Below, piece by piece: positions 52,298-61,997 of a stretch of DNA of 64,000 nt (position 1 is its first letter; every line of letters begins with the position of its first letter). A model generated the notes under the pieces. That model was not told the DNA's origin and made no database searches. It was given only the letters and a program-made list of their open reading frames with translations. The stretch is from Haloferax elongans ATCC BAA-1513. Its GTDB lineage: Archaea > Halobacteriota > Halobacteria > Halobacteriales > Haloferacaceae. The stretch covers positions 266,541 through 330,540 of the forward strand of contig NZ_AOLK01000015.1 in the NCBI RefSeq assembly GCF_000336755.1, given 5' to 3'. The translations under genes and the position numbers were made by a program.

Positions 52298-52918
52298 ATG
52301 TTCGAAAATATTACTAACGACAAGCGCGGTCAGGTCGGTATCGGGACCCTCATCGTCTTCATCGCGATGGTCCTCGTTGCGGCTATCGCAGCCGGTGTGC
52401 TCGTCAACACTGCAGGCTTCCTGCAGGCGACGGCAGAAGACGCTGGACAGGAGTCCGTCGACAAGGTCACGAACCGCGTCGAAGTGCTCAACAGCCACGG
52501 TGTGGTCGGCAACAACAGCACGATCAAGTACATCAACATGTCCGTTCGCCTCGCCGCTGGTTCGAGCAGCGTCGACATGAACGAGACCTCGATCAAGTAC
52601 CTCAGTGGTAGCGAAGTCCAGCAGTTGACGAACAACTCCTCGGGCGCGACGTCCACTGGGTCTGAGTTCGCTCTCAAAGAGATCACCGACGACGACGGTT
52701 CGTTCGGTGTCCTCAACAGCATGAGTGACCGCTACGAAGTCGTCATCAACGCTGGCGCTATCGAAGCAGAAACGCCAGCTGACGACAACGACGGTCTCGA
52801 AACGGGCGAAACGGTTCGTCTCGAAATTACCTCGCGCACCGGCGGCACCACCACGGTCATCCTGACCATGCCGCAGCAGCTGGCTGGCAAGCAGACCGAC
52901 AAGCCGGTCAAGCTCTAA
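52298..52918 (+). CDS. arlA2: Archaellin (second copy)
   Basis: 206 aa. Near-identical signal and first 60 residues to arlA1 ([20 protein letters not shown]), with the variable middle differing and a shared C-terminal [12 protein letters not shown]. Fewer sequons. ATG 52298 follows the arlA1 stop by 9 bp, so one transcript; a T-rich stretch follows the stop. In Haloferax volcanii the equivalent pair is FlgA1/FlgA2 with a minor role for A2; which copy is major here cannot be told from sequence. Confidence 0.96.
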   Translation: MFENITNDKRGQVGIGTLIVFIAMVLVAAIAAGVLVNTAGFLQATAEDAGQESVDKVTNRVEVLNSHGVVGNNSTIKYINMSVRLAAGSSSVDMNETSIKYLSGSEVQQLTNNSSGATSTGSEFALKEITDDDGSFGVLNSMSDRYEVVINAGAIEAETPADDNDGLETGETVRLEITSRTGGTTTVILTMPQQLAGKQTDKPVKL

Positions 52919-52943
52919 GCGCGACTGACAAACCTCCGTTCGA

Positions 52944-52956
52944 ATTTTCCTATTTT
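52944..52956 (+). terminator. T-rich terminator after archaellins
   Basis: TTTTCCTATTTT 26 bp after the arlA2 stop is the kind of pyrimidine/T tract used by archaeal RNA polymerase to terminate. No strong stem-loop precedes it. Confidence 0.4.
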
Positions 52957-53175
52957 CACACCGACTAGCGGCAGCACTCAGCTGTACGCTGAACCACGCT
53001 GGTTCGGTGGCGGAACTAAGTGAGCGAACGCACACGAGTGCCACAGCTTGCGAGTGAGCCAGCGTCGCTGCTCACCGACAGACGTGTCCCCCCTGAACGC
53101 ATCCCAGCAGTGAGTCACGCTGAGCAATCGCTGCCGTTGTCGCGCGGTGAGGATACAAAAAGAAGGGTCGCTACG

Positions 53176-53916
53176 TTATTCGGTCTCTTCGCCGAACCAC
53201 GGCGGGGACTCCCCGACCATCGAGAAGCCTGCCGCCTGCTCGAAGACTTTGATGCCACCCTGTGCGATTTCGAGGGGGAACATCGAGTTTTTAATGCTCT
53301 GTTTACGCATCTTCGCGACCCAGATGTACCGGTTGCTCGTCGCACCAGCCGGACTCTGAATGAGGTAGATGTTCCCGTCGGTCAGGAAGTTCTCGAGACC
53401 GATGTCCGTCTCCGGGAAGATAGCCGATTGCTCGGTGGTCAGAAGCGACGTGAGGCCGCTGTCCTTCAGGATGTCGATGAACTTCAGGAGGTATTGGCGC
53501 TGGTCCTTCTCGTCTTCGAAGAAGAGCTGGAACATCGTAAGCGAGTCGAGCACGAGTCGGTCGTAGTTGGTGTCCCTCAGGTCGTCGAGAATGCGGTCGA
53601 GCGTCGAGGAGAAGTCGCCGTCTCGGAGGAGCGCGTGCTTGTCGTAGACAGTGATTCGCCCCGATTCCACGTACTCCTGCCAGCGGTCGAAGCCAATGGA
53701 TTCAGCCGCCTGCTGGATGTCGTCTTCCGTCTCTTCGAACGTCAGGTAGATGCCTCCCTCGTCGAACTGGTCGACGCCGTTATACAGGTACTGCAGCCCC
53801 AGGATACTTTTCCCGGTACCGGGGTTGCCGCTGATGAGTACCGCGGCATTCTTCACGATCCCGCCGTTCAGGATGGAGTCGAGTCCTTCAACACCGGTTT
53901 TGACTAGTTCTGTCAT
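53176..53916 (-). CDS. cirA: CirA-like KaiC-family RecA ATPase
   Basis: 246 aa single KaiC-type RecA domain: Walker A GNPGTGKS (about 30-37), GGIYLTFEETEDDI, then a Walker B-like RLVLDSLTMF. It is close in layout to ArlH, which is also a KaiC-family ATPase, but lacks ArlH's GDYGAGKS form. Lies between the archaellins and arlCE, pointing the other way. CirA in Haloferax volcanii is a KaiC-like regulator of archaella/biofilm choice; the symbol is given on fold and position. Confidence 0.8.
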   Translation of the reverse strand: MTELVKTGVEGLDSILNGGIVKNAAVLISGNPGTGKSILGLQYLYNGVDQFDEGGIYLTFEETEDDIQQAAESIGFDRWQEYVESGRITVYDKHALLRDGDFSSTLDRILDDLRDTNYDRLVLDSLTMFQLFFEDEKDQRQYLLKFIDILKDSGLTSLLTTEQSAIFPETDIGLENFLTDGNIYLIQSPAGATSNRYIWVAKMRKQSIKNSMFPLEIAQGGIKVFEQAAGFSMVGESPPWFGEETE

Positions 53917-54289
53917 GGTTGTGTTATGGCGAGTGTTGGTTGTCGAACGACCATCCGTTCCGACGCCGGATAATTCTTCTCACCGTTCGTTTGTTCGCCG
54001 CAGGATTTATTACAAATCCACTGAGACAGAAATACACAAGAAGAAAATATCTCGACTGATAACGGGACGGGAACTTTCTTGTACCAACTCACGTAGGTTG
54101 GACTAATGTTACCTGCTCCCCCGAGTGTGTCGGACCGTCCCGGCCTGTCCGACGACCGGAAGGGTGACAGCTCCCTGCTGGTGCGGGTCACCCAGCCCCC
54201 AACGCGGAGGTGCGGCACCCACCACAATCGAGTAGGTGGACGAAGACGAGGCGAACGCCGGGGACCACACGGACACCGAGGAGGAAACT
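53917..54289. promoter_or_regulatory. Divergent cirA / arlCE promoter and leader
   Basis: 373 bp gene-free. GGATTT-ATTAC-AAATCC (54003-54019) is an inverted repeat in the AT-rich part facing cirA. Towards arlCE, a 7-bp stem GTCGGAC/GTCCGAC encloses an 11-base loop (54129-54153) about 135 bases before the ATG. The frame of arlCE stays open to GTG 54236 with acidic codons (VDEDEANAGD), so that GTG is an alternative start. Confidence 0.5.
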
Positions 54290-55690
54290 ATGTCATCAGA
54301 TGATGGACTTGGATTTGAGGACGATATAGACGATCTCTCCGACGAGTTTGGTGACTTCGGCGACGACCTCGACGACGGATTCGAAGACGACGAATTCGGC
54401 GGCTTCGACGACGGAAACAACAACGAGGAAATCGCAGAACTCGAGGACCGAATCGGCGAACTCGAGAACGAAGTTAGCGCCATCTCGTCCGGGATGAACA
54501 CAGTTCGCGAAGAGAACAAACAAATCGGCGAGACCGTCGAGGAGCTAGACGATACGATTCGGAAGCTTCTCGACATTTATGAGATGGTCACTCGCGGAAT
54601 CAACCCGTTTGTCGACGACGCCCGAGAGATGGGCGGACTCGACGCGGGCGGAGCCTTCGGGCTGTTCGAAGGCGAAGAAGAAGACGACGAACACCTCGAC
54701 CCAGAGGTTGCGAGTGCCGACGCCGAGACGTTCTTCGACGACGATTTCGGCGAACTCGATGCGGAAGCCGAAGCAGAAGAAGCCGAACGTGCTGCCGAAG
54801 ACGAACTGGCTGAATCCGAGCGGATGAGCCCGGCAGAGGCACTCGAAGACGATGCGATGGGCGGCGGAATGCCAGAGGGCGACGAAGAGGAAGAAGACGA
54901 TGCTGGCGGCGGTGCGGGCGGCGCAAGCTTCGACGACCTCAAAGAGCAGTACGAAGAGGAAGGCAGTTGGGACGACGAAGAGGAAGAAGTCGAGGCAGAG
55001 GCGGAAGAAGACGAACTCGACGTTGCGGACGAACCGGAACTCGACGAAGTCGAAGACGACCCCCTCGAAGACGACTCCCTCGAAGAGGATGTCGTCGAAG
55101 AAGTCGACGAGGAACCCGAAGAAGAAGCAGAACTCGTCGACGAGGAACTGGTTCCCGAGCCGGAAGACGAAGAGGAAGAAACAGAAGCAGAGTCCGACGA
55201 CGACGCCGACGACATCGGCGACGTCAAAAAGACGCTCGACGAGCTGGAAGCGGAGTACGCCTCCGCTGCGATGGCGAAAGAGGAACTCGATCCCGAGCCG
55301 GAACCAGAGCCAGAGCCGGAGCCCACGGCTGCCGACGTGGCAGCGTCCGATGCGTACCTGCCCCGTCTGCCAGCGAACTACGTCTCGGAAGTACTCGTCC
55401 TCGAGTGGGTCGAGACGCTTGTCGAATCAGGTGGCGCACTCGGTGCGTCGCGCGCGCTTCGCCAGTACAGGGAGCAGGACTGGATTTCGCGCGCTGTCGA
55501 GAACGAACTCAATACCCACGTCGCCCAGCTCGCGGCGTCTATCGACGACGTCGAAGAGACCGACCTTCACATCGAGGACCACCAGACGAGTCTCGCCTAC
55601 ATCAGCCGACTTGCCGACGACGGTCCGGACGGACAACTGTTCGAAGAGTTGGTCGCCTACGGAGGGGGTCTGGATGGGATTCGGTGTTAG
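54290..55690 (+). CDS. arlCE: Archaellum motor-ring protein ArlCE
   Basis: 466 aa from ATG 54290, preceded by GAGGAGGAAACT. N-terminal ArlC-like acidic head and coiled coil (EEIAELEDRIGELENEVSAISSG at about 45-70), the conserved INPFVDDAREMG, a 200-residue acidic low-complexity linker, and a C-terminal ArlD/E domain (AYLPRLPANYVSEVLVLEWVETL, about 365-450). Forms the cytosolic ring under ArlH/I/J and receives CheF. Fusion of C and E is haloarchaeal. arlF overlaps its end by 17 bp. A start at GTG 54236 would add 18 acidic residues. Confidence 0.93.
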   Translation: MSSDDGLGFEDDIDDLSDEFGDFGDDLDDGFEDDEFGGFDDGNNNEEIAELEDRIGELENEVSAISSGMNTVREENKQIGETVEELDDTIRKLLDIYEMVTRGINPFVDDAREMGGLDAGGAFGLFEGEEEDDEHLDPEVASADAETFFDDDFGELDAEAEAEEAERAAEDELAESERMSPAEALEDDAMGGGMPEGDEEEEDDAGGGAGGASFDDLKEQYEEEGSWDDEEEEVEAEAEEDELDVADEPELDEVEDDPLEDDSLEEDVVEEVDEEPEEEAELVDEELVPEPEDEEEETEAESDDDADDIGDVKKTLDELEAEYASAAMAKEELDPEPEPEPEPEPTAADVAASDAYLPRLPANYVSEVLVLEWVETLVESGGALGASRALRQYREQDWISRAVENELNTHVAQLAASIDDVEETDLHIEDHQTSLAYISRLADDGPDGQLFEELVAYGGGLDGIRC

Positions 55691-56114
55691 CGGTTCGACG
55701 GCGATTATCTTCCTCGGCGTCCTCATCGCCACGGGGACCCTCTACACGGCGACGTCTAACGCCGCAGAGAACGTCCTCGACGCGCGGGACGCCGAATCTG
55801 AACGCGCCCTCGAGCGGACGAACACCGAAGTCACCATCGCAAATGCGACGTACAACTCGACGAGCGATGTGCTCTCGGTCAACGTCACGAACGATGGTGC
55901 GACGACGCTCGACGTCAATGAGACGACGTTACTCGTCGATAACACGCACACGACCCCGAATACCACGAGCGTCGATGGCGACCAGACGACGAGCCTGTGG
56001 TACGCCGGACAGAACCTGACGATGAACTACACGACCACCACGACACCGTCTCGAGTCAAAATCGTCACTGGGAGCGGTGTCGCTGCAACGGCAGATACGG
56101 TGGTGGTGAGCTAG
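55674..56114 (+). CDS. arlF: Archaellum stator protein ArlF
   Basis: 146 aa. Single N-terminal hydrophobic helix (GVSGSTAIIFLGVLIATGTLY), then an extracytoplasmic beta-sandwich with several sequons: the ArlF layout. With ArlG it forms a stator that contacts the S-layer in the pseudo-periplasm. ATG 55674 has GGAGGGGG just upstream and lies inside the arlCE reading frame, so the two are translationally coupled. Confidence 0.92.
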   Translation: MGFGVSGSTAIIFLGVLIATGTLYTATSNAAENVLDARDAESERALERTNTEVTIANATYNSTSDVLSVNVTNDGATTLDVNETTLLVDNTHTTPNTTSVDGDQTTSLWYAGQNLTMNYTTTTTPSRVKIVTGSGVAATADTVVVS

Positions 56115-56561
56115 ATGGCAGACATCTCCGTGCCGAGTCTCATCTTGTTCATCGCCAGTATCGTCGTCGCCGCCGGTGTTGCCGGTGTCCTTATCGACAC
56201 CGTCACTGGTATCAGTAGCTCGCTTGACGAGCGCGGTGGCGACGTGAGCAAAGACATCAGAACCGACATCGAAGTCATCAGCGACCCGGAGGGCGGTGGT
56301 ATCTACGACGACGGCAACGACAACCTCTCCGTGTACGTCAAGAACACCGGTGTCCGGTCGCTCCCCGCGACCAGCGAAGGCTTCGACGTCATCGTGGACG
56401 CAGAGTACCAAACCGACGTCACTGTCACGGTCGTCGATGGAGCCGAGTGGCGTCCGAGCAACGTAGTGCGAGTCGACATCGGCGTCGCACTCAACTCGGG
56501 CGACCACCGTCTGAAACTCATCGTCGACGGTGACGAGGAGGTGTTTGAATTCCGAACATGA
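56115..56561 (+). CDS. arlG: Archaellum stator protein ArlG
   Basis: 148 aa. N-terminal helix [24 protein letters not shown] and an extracytoplasmic beta-sandwich ([37 protein letters not shown]). ArlG filaments are capped by ArlF and anchor the motor to the S-layer. ATG follows the arlF stop directly; the stop overlaps arlH by 4 bp. Confidence 0.92.
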   Translation: MADISVPSLILFIASIVVAAGVAGVLIDTVTGISSSLDERGGDVSKDIRTDIEVISDPEGGGIYDDGNDNLSVYVKNTGVRSLPATSEGFDVIVDAEYQTDVTVTVVDGAEWRPSNVVRVDIGVALNSGDHRLKLIVDGDEEVFEFRT

Positions 56562-57307
56562 GCAGTAATCAATTCTCTCTCGGACTGAACGAGCACGACC
56601 GTCTCGAAAAGGAGCTTGGCGGCGGCATTCCAAGCGGCGCTATCGTCCTCATCGAGGGCGACTACGGTGCCGGAAAGAGCGTGCTGTCGCAACGATTTAG
56701 CTACGGCTTCTGTGAAGAGGATGCCATCGTGACGCTCATCTCTACTGAGTTGGGTGTCAAAGGGTTCCTCGACCAGATGCACTCGCTGTCGTACGACATC
56801 GTCAAACACCTGCTGAACGAACAAATCGTGTTCCTGCAGGCAGAAATCGACAGCGGCGGGACGCTCTCCGGCAAGAGCGACAAGGAGCGCAAGCAGTTGC
56901 TCCGCCGGCTGATGGACGCAGAGACGATGTGGGAAGCGGACGTCATCATCATCGACACGTTCGATGCGATTCTCCGCAACGACCCGCAGTTCGAAGCGCT
57001 CGTCCGTCAGAACGAAGAGCGGCAGGCAGCCCTCGAAATCATCTCCTTCTTCCGGGAGCTGACGACGAAGGGCAAAACGATTATCCTGACCGTCGACCCT
57101 TCGTCGGTCGACGACAGTTCAATCGGCCCGTTCCGGTCGATTGCCGACGTCTACTTCGAACTCGAGATGGTCGAGGTCGGAAACGACGTTCGCCGGAACA
57201 TCTTCGTGAAGCGCTTCGCGGGGATGGGCCAGCAGGTCGGTGACCGCGTTGGTTTCTCCGTCCGCTCTGGAATCGGCATCGTCATCGAATCGAGGAGTGT
57301 TGCATAA
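56558..57307 (+). CDS. arlH: Archaellum motor regulator ArlH
   Basis: 249 aa KaiC-like RecA domain with Walker A GDYGAGKS (34-41) and Walker B VIIIDT (129-134). ArlH binds ATP and, in the ArlI-ArlJ complex, controls the switch from assembly to rotation. Size and motifs match the family. Its stop abuts the arlI start. Confidence 0.96.
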   Translation: MSSNQFSLGLNEHDRLEKELGGGIPSGAIVLIEGDYGAGKSVLSQRFSYGFCEEDAIVTLISTELGVKGFLDQMHSLSYDIVKHLLNEQIVFLQAEIDSGGTLSGKSDKERKQLLRRLMDAETMWEADVIIIDTFDAILRNDPQFEALVRQNEERQAALEIISFFRELTTKGKTIILTVDPSSVDDSSIGPFRSIADVYFELEMVEVGNDVRRNIFVKRFAGMGQQVGDRVGFSVRSGIGIVIESRSVA

Positions 57308-58972
57308 ATGGCGACTGAACACGGCTCCGCCAAACTCTCGGACGACCTCAAGCGGCTGGCGATGCAGTGGCCGCACCTGCGGGACCACCTGAAGCGGTTC
57401 CGCCAGATTACGGGTGAGTTCCCCATGCTCGTCGACGAGCCGGGAGACTACGAGTCACGGCGCCCCAACATCATCTACCACCTCGGTGGGCCCGTGTTCT
57501 GCCAGATATACGGCAACTTCGGTGAGACGACGAAGTACTACACCATCGAACCGGAGATGGAGGACGACGAACTCGAACTCTTCAACCGGGTCAAAGACAA
57601 GCTCCTCGAACGGAGTGTGTCGAAGCCGGCTCCCGAGGAGAACGCAGACTACGAGGAGCGAATCGACGAACTCCTCGAAGAAATCGTCCACATCGAGGGC
57701 GAAGACCGTGGCCCGCTCGGGTCGGTCGCCAAGCGCCTCGACGTCGGTGGCATCGAAGTCACCGAGCACGTCTACGACAAGATACGATACCGCCTCGTCC
57801 GCGACATCGTCGGGCTTGGGCCGCTCGAACCTATCATGCGCGACCCGGAGAACGAGGACATTCACGTTATCGGACCCCGCCAGGTCGACGTCGACCACGG
57901 GACGTTCGGGTTGCTCGAAACGAGCGTCGAGTTCGACAACGAAGAGCAGTTCGACAACTGGCTTCGCAATATGGGTGAGCGGATGGGTGACCCCGTCTCC
58001 GACGCTCACCCCATCGTCGACTCGACGCTGCCGGACGGGTCGCGTATTAACATCATCTACTCCGACGACGTGTCGCTGAAAGGCTCGTCGCTCACCATCC
58101 GTCAGGGTGACGACATCCCGCTTTCCATCTTCCAGATTACGAAGTGGGGCACGCTGTCGCCCGAACTCGCGGCGTATCTCTGGATTGCACTGGAGAACGA
58201 GCGTACGGTGTTCGTGGTCGGTGAGACGGCGTCGGGGAAGACGACGACGCTCAACGCCATCCTCTCGTTCATCCCGCAGGACTCGAAGATATACACGGCG
58301 GAGGACACTGCAGAAGTGCTGCCGCCGCACGACACGTGGCAGCAACTCCTCACGCGCGAGGGGCGCGGTTCGGACTCCGAGGTCGACATGTTCGACCTCG
58401 TGGCTGCAGCACTGCGTTCTCGCCCCGATTACATCATCGTGGGGGAGGTTCGTGGTGAAGAAGGTCGGATGGCGTTCCAGGCGGCACAGACCGGTCACCC
58501 GGTCATGCTGACGTTCCACGCATCCGACATCGTCTCCATGATTCAGCGTTTCACCGGAGACCCCATCAACGTCCCCGAGACGTTCATGAGTAACTGTGAC
58601 ATCGCACTCTTCCAGAACCGGGTGAAACGCGGTGACCAGATTCTGCGCCGTGTGACGAGTGTGCAGGAAATCGAAGGGTACTCCAAGGAGATGGGTGGTG
58701 TTGTTACTCGTGAGACGTTCTACTGGGACCCGGTCAACGACGACATCGTCTTCCAGGGGATGAACAACTCCTTCATCATGGAACAGAAGGTTGCGACGCT
58801 CCTGGGATACGACGATACGCGGAAAATCTACGACGACATCAAGTTCCGGGCTGAACTCATCCGTCGTGCGATTCAGGAGAACGTCCTCGGGTACCACGAA
58901 GTGAACGAACTCATCGAGGACTTCCAGCGCGACGGCGTGGAAGGACTCCCATTCGACATGGCGAGGGTGTAA
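57308..58972 (+). CDS. arlI: Archaellum assembly/rotation ATPase ArlI
   Basis: 554 aa. N-domains (1-280) and the RecA-like core: Walker A GETASGKT (305-312), AEDTAEVLPP Asp box, Walker B DYIIVGEVRGEE (374-385), His box TGHPVMLTFHAS (395-406). Hexameric ATPase driving archaellum assembly and rotation; relative of PilB in this window but without its linker insertion. Normal length. ATG adjacent to the arlH stop. Confidence 0.97.
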   Translation: MATEHGSAKLSDDLKRLAMQWPHLRDHLKRFRQITGEFPMLVDEPGDYESRRPNIIYHLGGPVFCQIYGNFGETTKYYTIEPEMEDDELELFNRVKDKLLERSVSKPAPEENADYEERIDELLEEIVHIEGEDRGPLGSVAKRLDVGGIEVTEHVYDKIRYRLVRDIVGLGPLEPIMRDPENEDIHVIGPRQVDVDHGTFGLLETSVEFDNEEQFDNWLRNMGERMGDPVSDAHPIVDSTLPDGSRINIIYSDDVSLKGSSLTIRQGDDIPLSIFQITKWGTLSPELAAYLWIALENERTVFVVGETASGKTTTLNAILSFIPQDSKIYTAEDTAEVLPPHDTWQQLLTREGRGSDSEVDMFDLVAAALRSRPDYIIVGEVRGEEGRMAFQAAQTGHPVMLTFHASDIVSMIQRFTGDPINVPETFMSNCDIALFQNRVKRGDQILRRVTSVQEIEGYSKEMGGVVTRETFYWDPVNDDIVFQGMNNSFIMEQKVATLLGYDDTRKIYDDIKFRAELIRRAIQENVLGYHEVNELIEDFQRDGVEGLPFDMARV

Positions 58973-58976
58973 CGAT

Positions 58977-60719
58977 ATGTCAGAGGAGATGGGCGCAACG
59001 GTGCAGGCGATTCAGGTCCGCGACTTCGTTCGCGAGATCATCGAGTCGTACGAAAAGATGCCGATGGAGCTGTCTCGGTACATGCTTTTCGTCCTCGGGC
59101 CCGCCGTGCTGTTCTTCCTCCTCTCCATCGTCGGAGCGATTGCGCTACCGCTTCCCATTCTGGTTCGGATTCCAATCTTCCTCCTCGGCGCGTTGCTGCT
59201 CGGGGCTGCGGTGCTCTACCCGCGACTCCTCGTCGAGCAGACCCGTCGTGGGCTCGAAAACCAACTACACCTACTCATCACCCACATGACGGTGCTGTCG
59301 ACGACCAACATCGACCGCGTGGCCGTCTTCCGGACGCTGGCGCACGAAGAGGAGTACGGAGAATTGGCGACCGAAATGAATCGCATCGTCCAACTCGTCG
59401 ACGCGTGGAACCAGTCGCTCGACGACGCGTGTCAGCGGCGGGCGCGCGAAGTTCCGTCGAAGCCGCTTGCGGACTTCCTCGACCGGTTGGCGTACTCCAT
59501 CAACGCCGGGCAGAGTATCGATGACTTCCTGCTCGGTGAGCAGAACGCGATGATTCAGAAGTATATCACGGTCTACGAGAGTGCACTCGGGAACCTGGAG
59601 GTCATGAAAGACCTGTACCTCTCGATGATTCTCTCGATGACCTTCGCTATCATCAACGCCATCGTGCTTCCCATCCTCACCGGGACGGACGCGACGATGA
59701 CTATCGGTGCGGTCATCGTGCTTTTCGTCTTCGTGCAGTTGGGTTTCTACTTCGTCATCCGGACGATGTCGCCGTACGACCCACTGTGGTACCAGCAAGG
59801 CGAGTACCGGACCAAAGCGGACCGGCAGATAGACATCACGCTCTATGGGGCAGTCGGTCTCTCCGTCGTGATGGTGCTCGTCCTCGCGTTAGGGACGTTC
59901 AACCTGACTGTAGTCGGTGAGATTATCCGGCCAATCATGCTCGACCTCCCGATTCCGCTCCTCATTTCGACGCCGCTGACGCCGCTTGCAGTTCCCGGCA
60001 TCGTCGCTCGACGACACGAGAAGAAGATTCACGAACGCGACGAGGAGTACCCGGGATTCATCCGCGCGCTGGGTGCCTCCGAGACGGCGAAGCAGAGCAC
60101 GACGACGGACGTGCTGGAGACGCTCCGTACCAAAGACTTCGGCGTTCTTACGCGGGAAATCGACCGGCTGTACACTCGGCTCCGGATGCGTCTCGACCCC
60201 GACCTGTCGTGGTTCTTCTTCACTGCCGAGTCGAGTTCGTACCTCATCCAGAAGTTCAGTGAGATGTACAACGCCGGTCGGTCGATGGGTGGGAAGCCAA
60301 AGCAACTGGGCGAACTCATCAGCCGGAACATGGCGGAGGTCATCAAACTCCGCCGGCAGCGCAAACAGTCGACGGTCACCCTCATCGGTGTCCTCTACGG
60401 CATCACCGCGTCTGCGTCGTTCGCGTTCTTCATCGGGCTCGAAGTCGTCGAGATTCTCGCGTCCTTTTCGACGCAGATGAACCTCGACAGCCTTCAGTTC
60501 GGGACGCTCATCTACGCAGGCGTCTACGACGTCCCGTTCATCGAGTACATGCTTACGCTTATCATCCTGTTCAACGCACTCCTCTCGTCGTTGATGATAC
60601 GGATGGTTGACGGTGGTCACAAAGCGAACGCGTACCTCCACTTCGTGATGCTGGTTTGGGTGGGTTCGATGATGGCCGTTGCGACGTCGTCGCTCGCAGG
60701 AGCTCTGATCAGTGTATGA
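58977..60719 (+). CDS. arlJ: Archaellum platform protein ArlJ
   Basis: 580 aa polytopic membrane protein with two T2SF-like regions and about nine TM segments (about 38-82, 210-270, 290-355, 460-580). ArlJ anchors the motor and filament. Cytosolic loops (RRHEKKIHERDEEYPGF) contact ArlI. ATG 58977 is 4 bp after the arlI stop, and the end overlaps cheF1 by 4 bp. Confidence 0.96.
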   Translation: MSEEMGATVQAIQVRDFVREIIESYEKMPMELSRYMLFVLGPAVLFFLLSIVGAIALPLPILVRIPIFLLGALLLGAAVLYPRLLVEQTRRGLENQLHLLITHMTVLSTTNIDRVAVFRTLAHEEEYGELATEMNRIVQLVDAWNQSLDDACQRRAREVPSKPLADFLDRLAYSINAGQSIDDFLLGEQNAMIQKYITVYESALGNLEVMKDLYLSMILSMTFAIINAIVLPILTGTDATMTIGAVIVLFVFVQLGFYFVIRTMSPYDPLWYQQGEYRTKADRQIDITLYGAVGLSVVMVLVLALGTFNLTVVGEIIRPIMLDLPIPLLISTPLTPLAVPGIVARRHEKKIHERDEEYPGFIRALGASETAKQSTTTDVLETLRTKDFGVLTREIDRLYTRLRMRLDPDLSWFFFTAESSSYLIQKFSEMYNAGRSMGGKPKQLGELISRNMAEVIKLRRQRKQSTVTLIGVLYGITASASFAFFIGLEVVEILASFSTQMNLDSLQFGTLIYAGVYDVPFIEYMLTLIILFNALLSSLMIRMVDGGHKANAYLHFVMLVWVGSMMAVATSSLAGALISV

Positions 60720-61825
60720 CGGACAAACAAAGGCAGGCAGGACAATCTAACTCGGGCGAATCGGACGATAAAATGGTCCAAAGTGCGCGTTCTCGCGCGC
60801 CAGAAGGCGGCGACGTCGCGAAGAGCGACCTCCTTCAAGCGTACCGACGGCAGAAGTCGGAACCCGAGAACGACGAACAGAACAAGGGACAAAAGAAAGG
60901 AAAGAAGAAGCCGAAGCGAACGTCGAGCGGCGAGTCTATCGTCGTCGACTTCGTCGCGAACTTCGTCGCTGGCGGGAACGCCTCGTTCGAACCGGTCAAA
61001 GGCCGGGTGTTGATGAGCGAGCAGCGGCTCATCCTCGCGACGTCGGAGGCGAAGACCAACATTCCCATCGTCTCGATATTCGACATCGCCGTGGGGCAGG
61101 TCCCACAAGAAGTCGAAGAGTTCTTCGACTACACGGTGATGGTCGGCTACACCAACGGTCAACGCCGGGCGACGACCGTCATCGGCGGTGACCGCGACAC
61201 GATAGAGAAGTTCTCGTTGCTGTTGTTCCGTGCAGTACTCAACGGGTCGCGCGCGATGGTCAGACATCCCGCCCGTATCGGTGGGCGCGTCCTCGACACC
61301 GACCGCAAGCCGACCGGGCTGCATCTGGATTACGAGGCCGTCACCTTCCCGGACGACGACGGGGCACTCACCGAGAACGGCGAGCCGTTCCACATCGACC
61401 TCGCAAGCGTCATCTTCTTCGAGGTGTTGGAGCGCACCGTCGAAGACGAGTCACGACTCGTCCTCTCGGTGCAACACGTCAGGGACGGACAGACCGTCAC
61501 CTCCGAGATCTCACTCAAGTCACGCCGGAAGATGAACATCCTCGGTCGGTACCTCCGGTTGGTCTACCACTGGATCAAATCCGAGGTGCGCAACATCGAA
61601 ATCACCGAGGAGGGCCTCGAAGTGCTGGTCGGTCTCTACTCGACCGGCGAGATGGCTGCACAGGTGGACTTCAGCGAACTGCTCGACGTCGACCAGGCCG
61701 TTCTCGACGAGAAGCTGGAGAAACTCTACGACGAGGACCTCATCGACGACGACACGCTGCCGGCGTCGCTCACGCCGCAAGGTCGGTTTATCGTCAACGA
61801 GGAAATCGAAGACGTCAACGTCTGA
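60716..61825 (+). CDS. cheF1: CheF chemotaxis coupling protein (CheF1)
   Basis: 369 aa from ATG 60716. CheF family (DUF439): N-terminal tail, the core VVDFVANFVAGGNASFEPVKGRVLMSEQRLILAT to LLLFRAVLNGSRAMVRHPARIGG, and a C-terminal winged-helix part (EITEEGLEVLVGLYSTGEM). CheF binds CheY-P and ArlCE/ArlD, coupling taxis to the motor. This copy has a 70-residue N-terminal extension with a Lys-rich stretch KGQKKGKKKPKR (57-68), unusual in an acidic proteome. Coupled to arlJ by ATGA. Confidence 0.93.
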   Translation: MTDKQRQAGQSNSGESDDKMVQSARSRAPEGGDVAKSDLLQAYRRQKSEPENDEQNKGQKKGKKKPKRTSSGESIVVDFVANFVAGGNASFEPVKGRVLMSEQRLILATSEAKTNIPIVSIFDIAVGQVPQEVEEFFDYTVMVGYTNGQRRATTVIGGDRDTIEKFSLLLFRAVLNGSRAMVRHPARIGGRVLDTDRKPTGLHLDYEAVTFPDDDGALTENGEPFHIDLASVIFFEVLERTVEDESRLVLSVQHVRDGQTVTSEISLKSRRKMNILGRYLRLVYHWIKSEVRNIEITEEGLEVLVGLYSTGEMAAQVDFSELLDVDQAVLDEKLEKLYDEDLIDDDTLPASLTPQGRFIVNEEIEDVNV

Positions 61826-61997
61826 CGGCTTCGAAGCCTGCCTGCTGCCGCTCTCCTGGTTTTCCGTTCTGTCTGTGAGGGTTTCCGACTGCGCTGTTTG
61901 TGTTCTCTGTACTGTCTGTGCTCGGCCTGAAACGACGAAGGCGTCGTCACTCCCGATACGAAACACGAACACGAGAAACCGATGACCGAGTGAGTGG

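Noticed and set aside
54106-54303. 65-codon leader ORF before arlCE
   Set aside because: Arg/Gly/His-rich, unlike local proteins; overlaps the arlCE start, so treated as non-coding leader.
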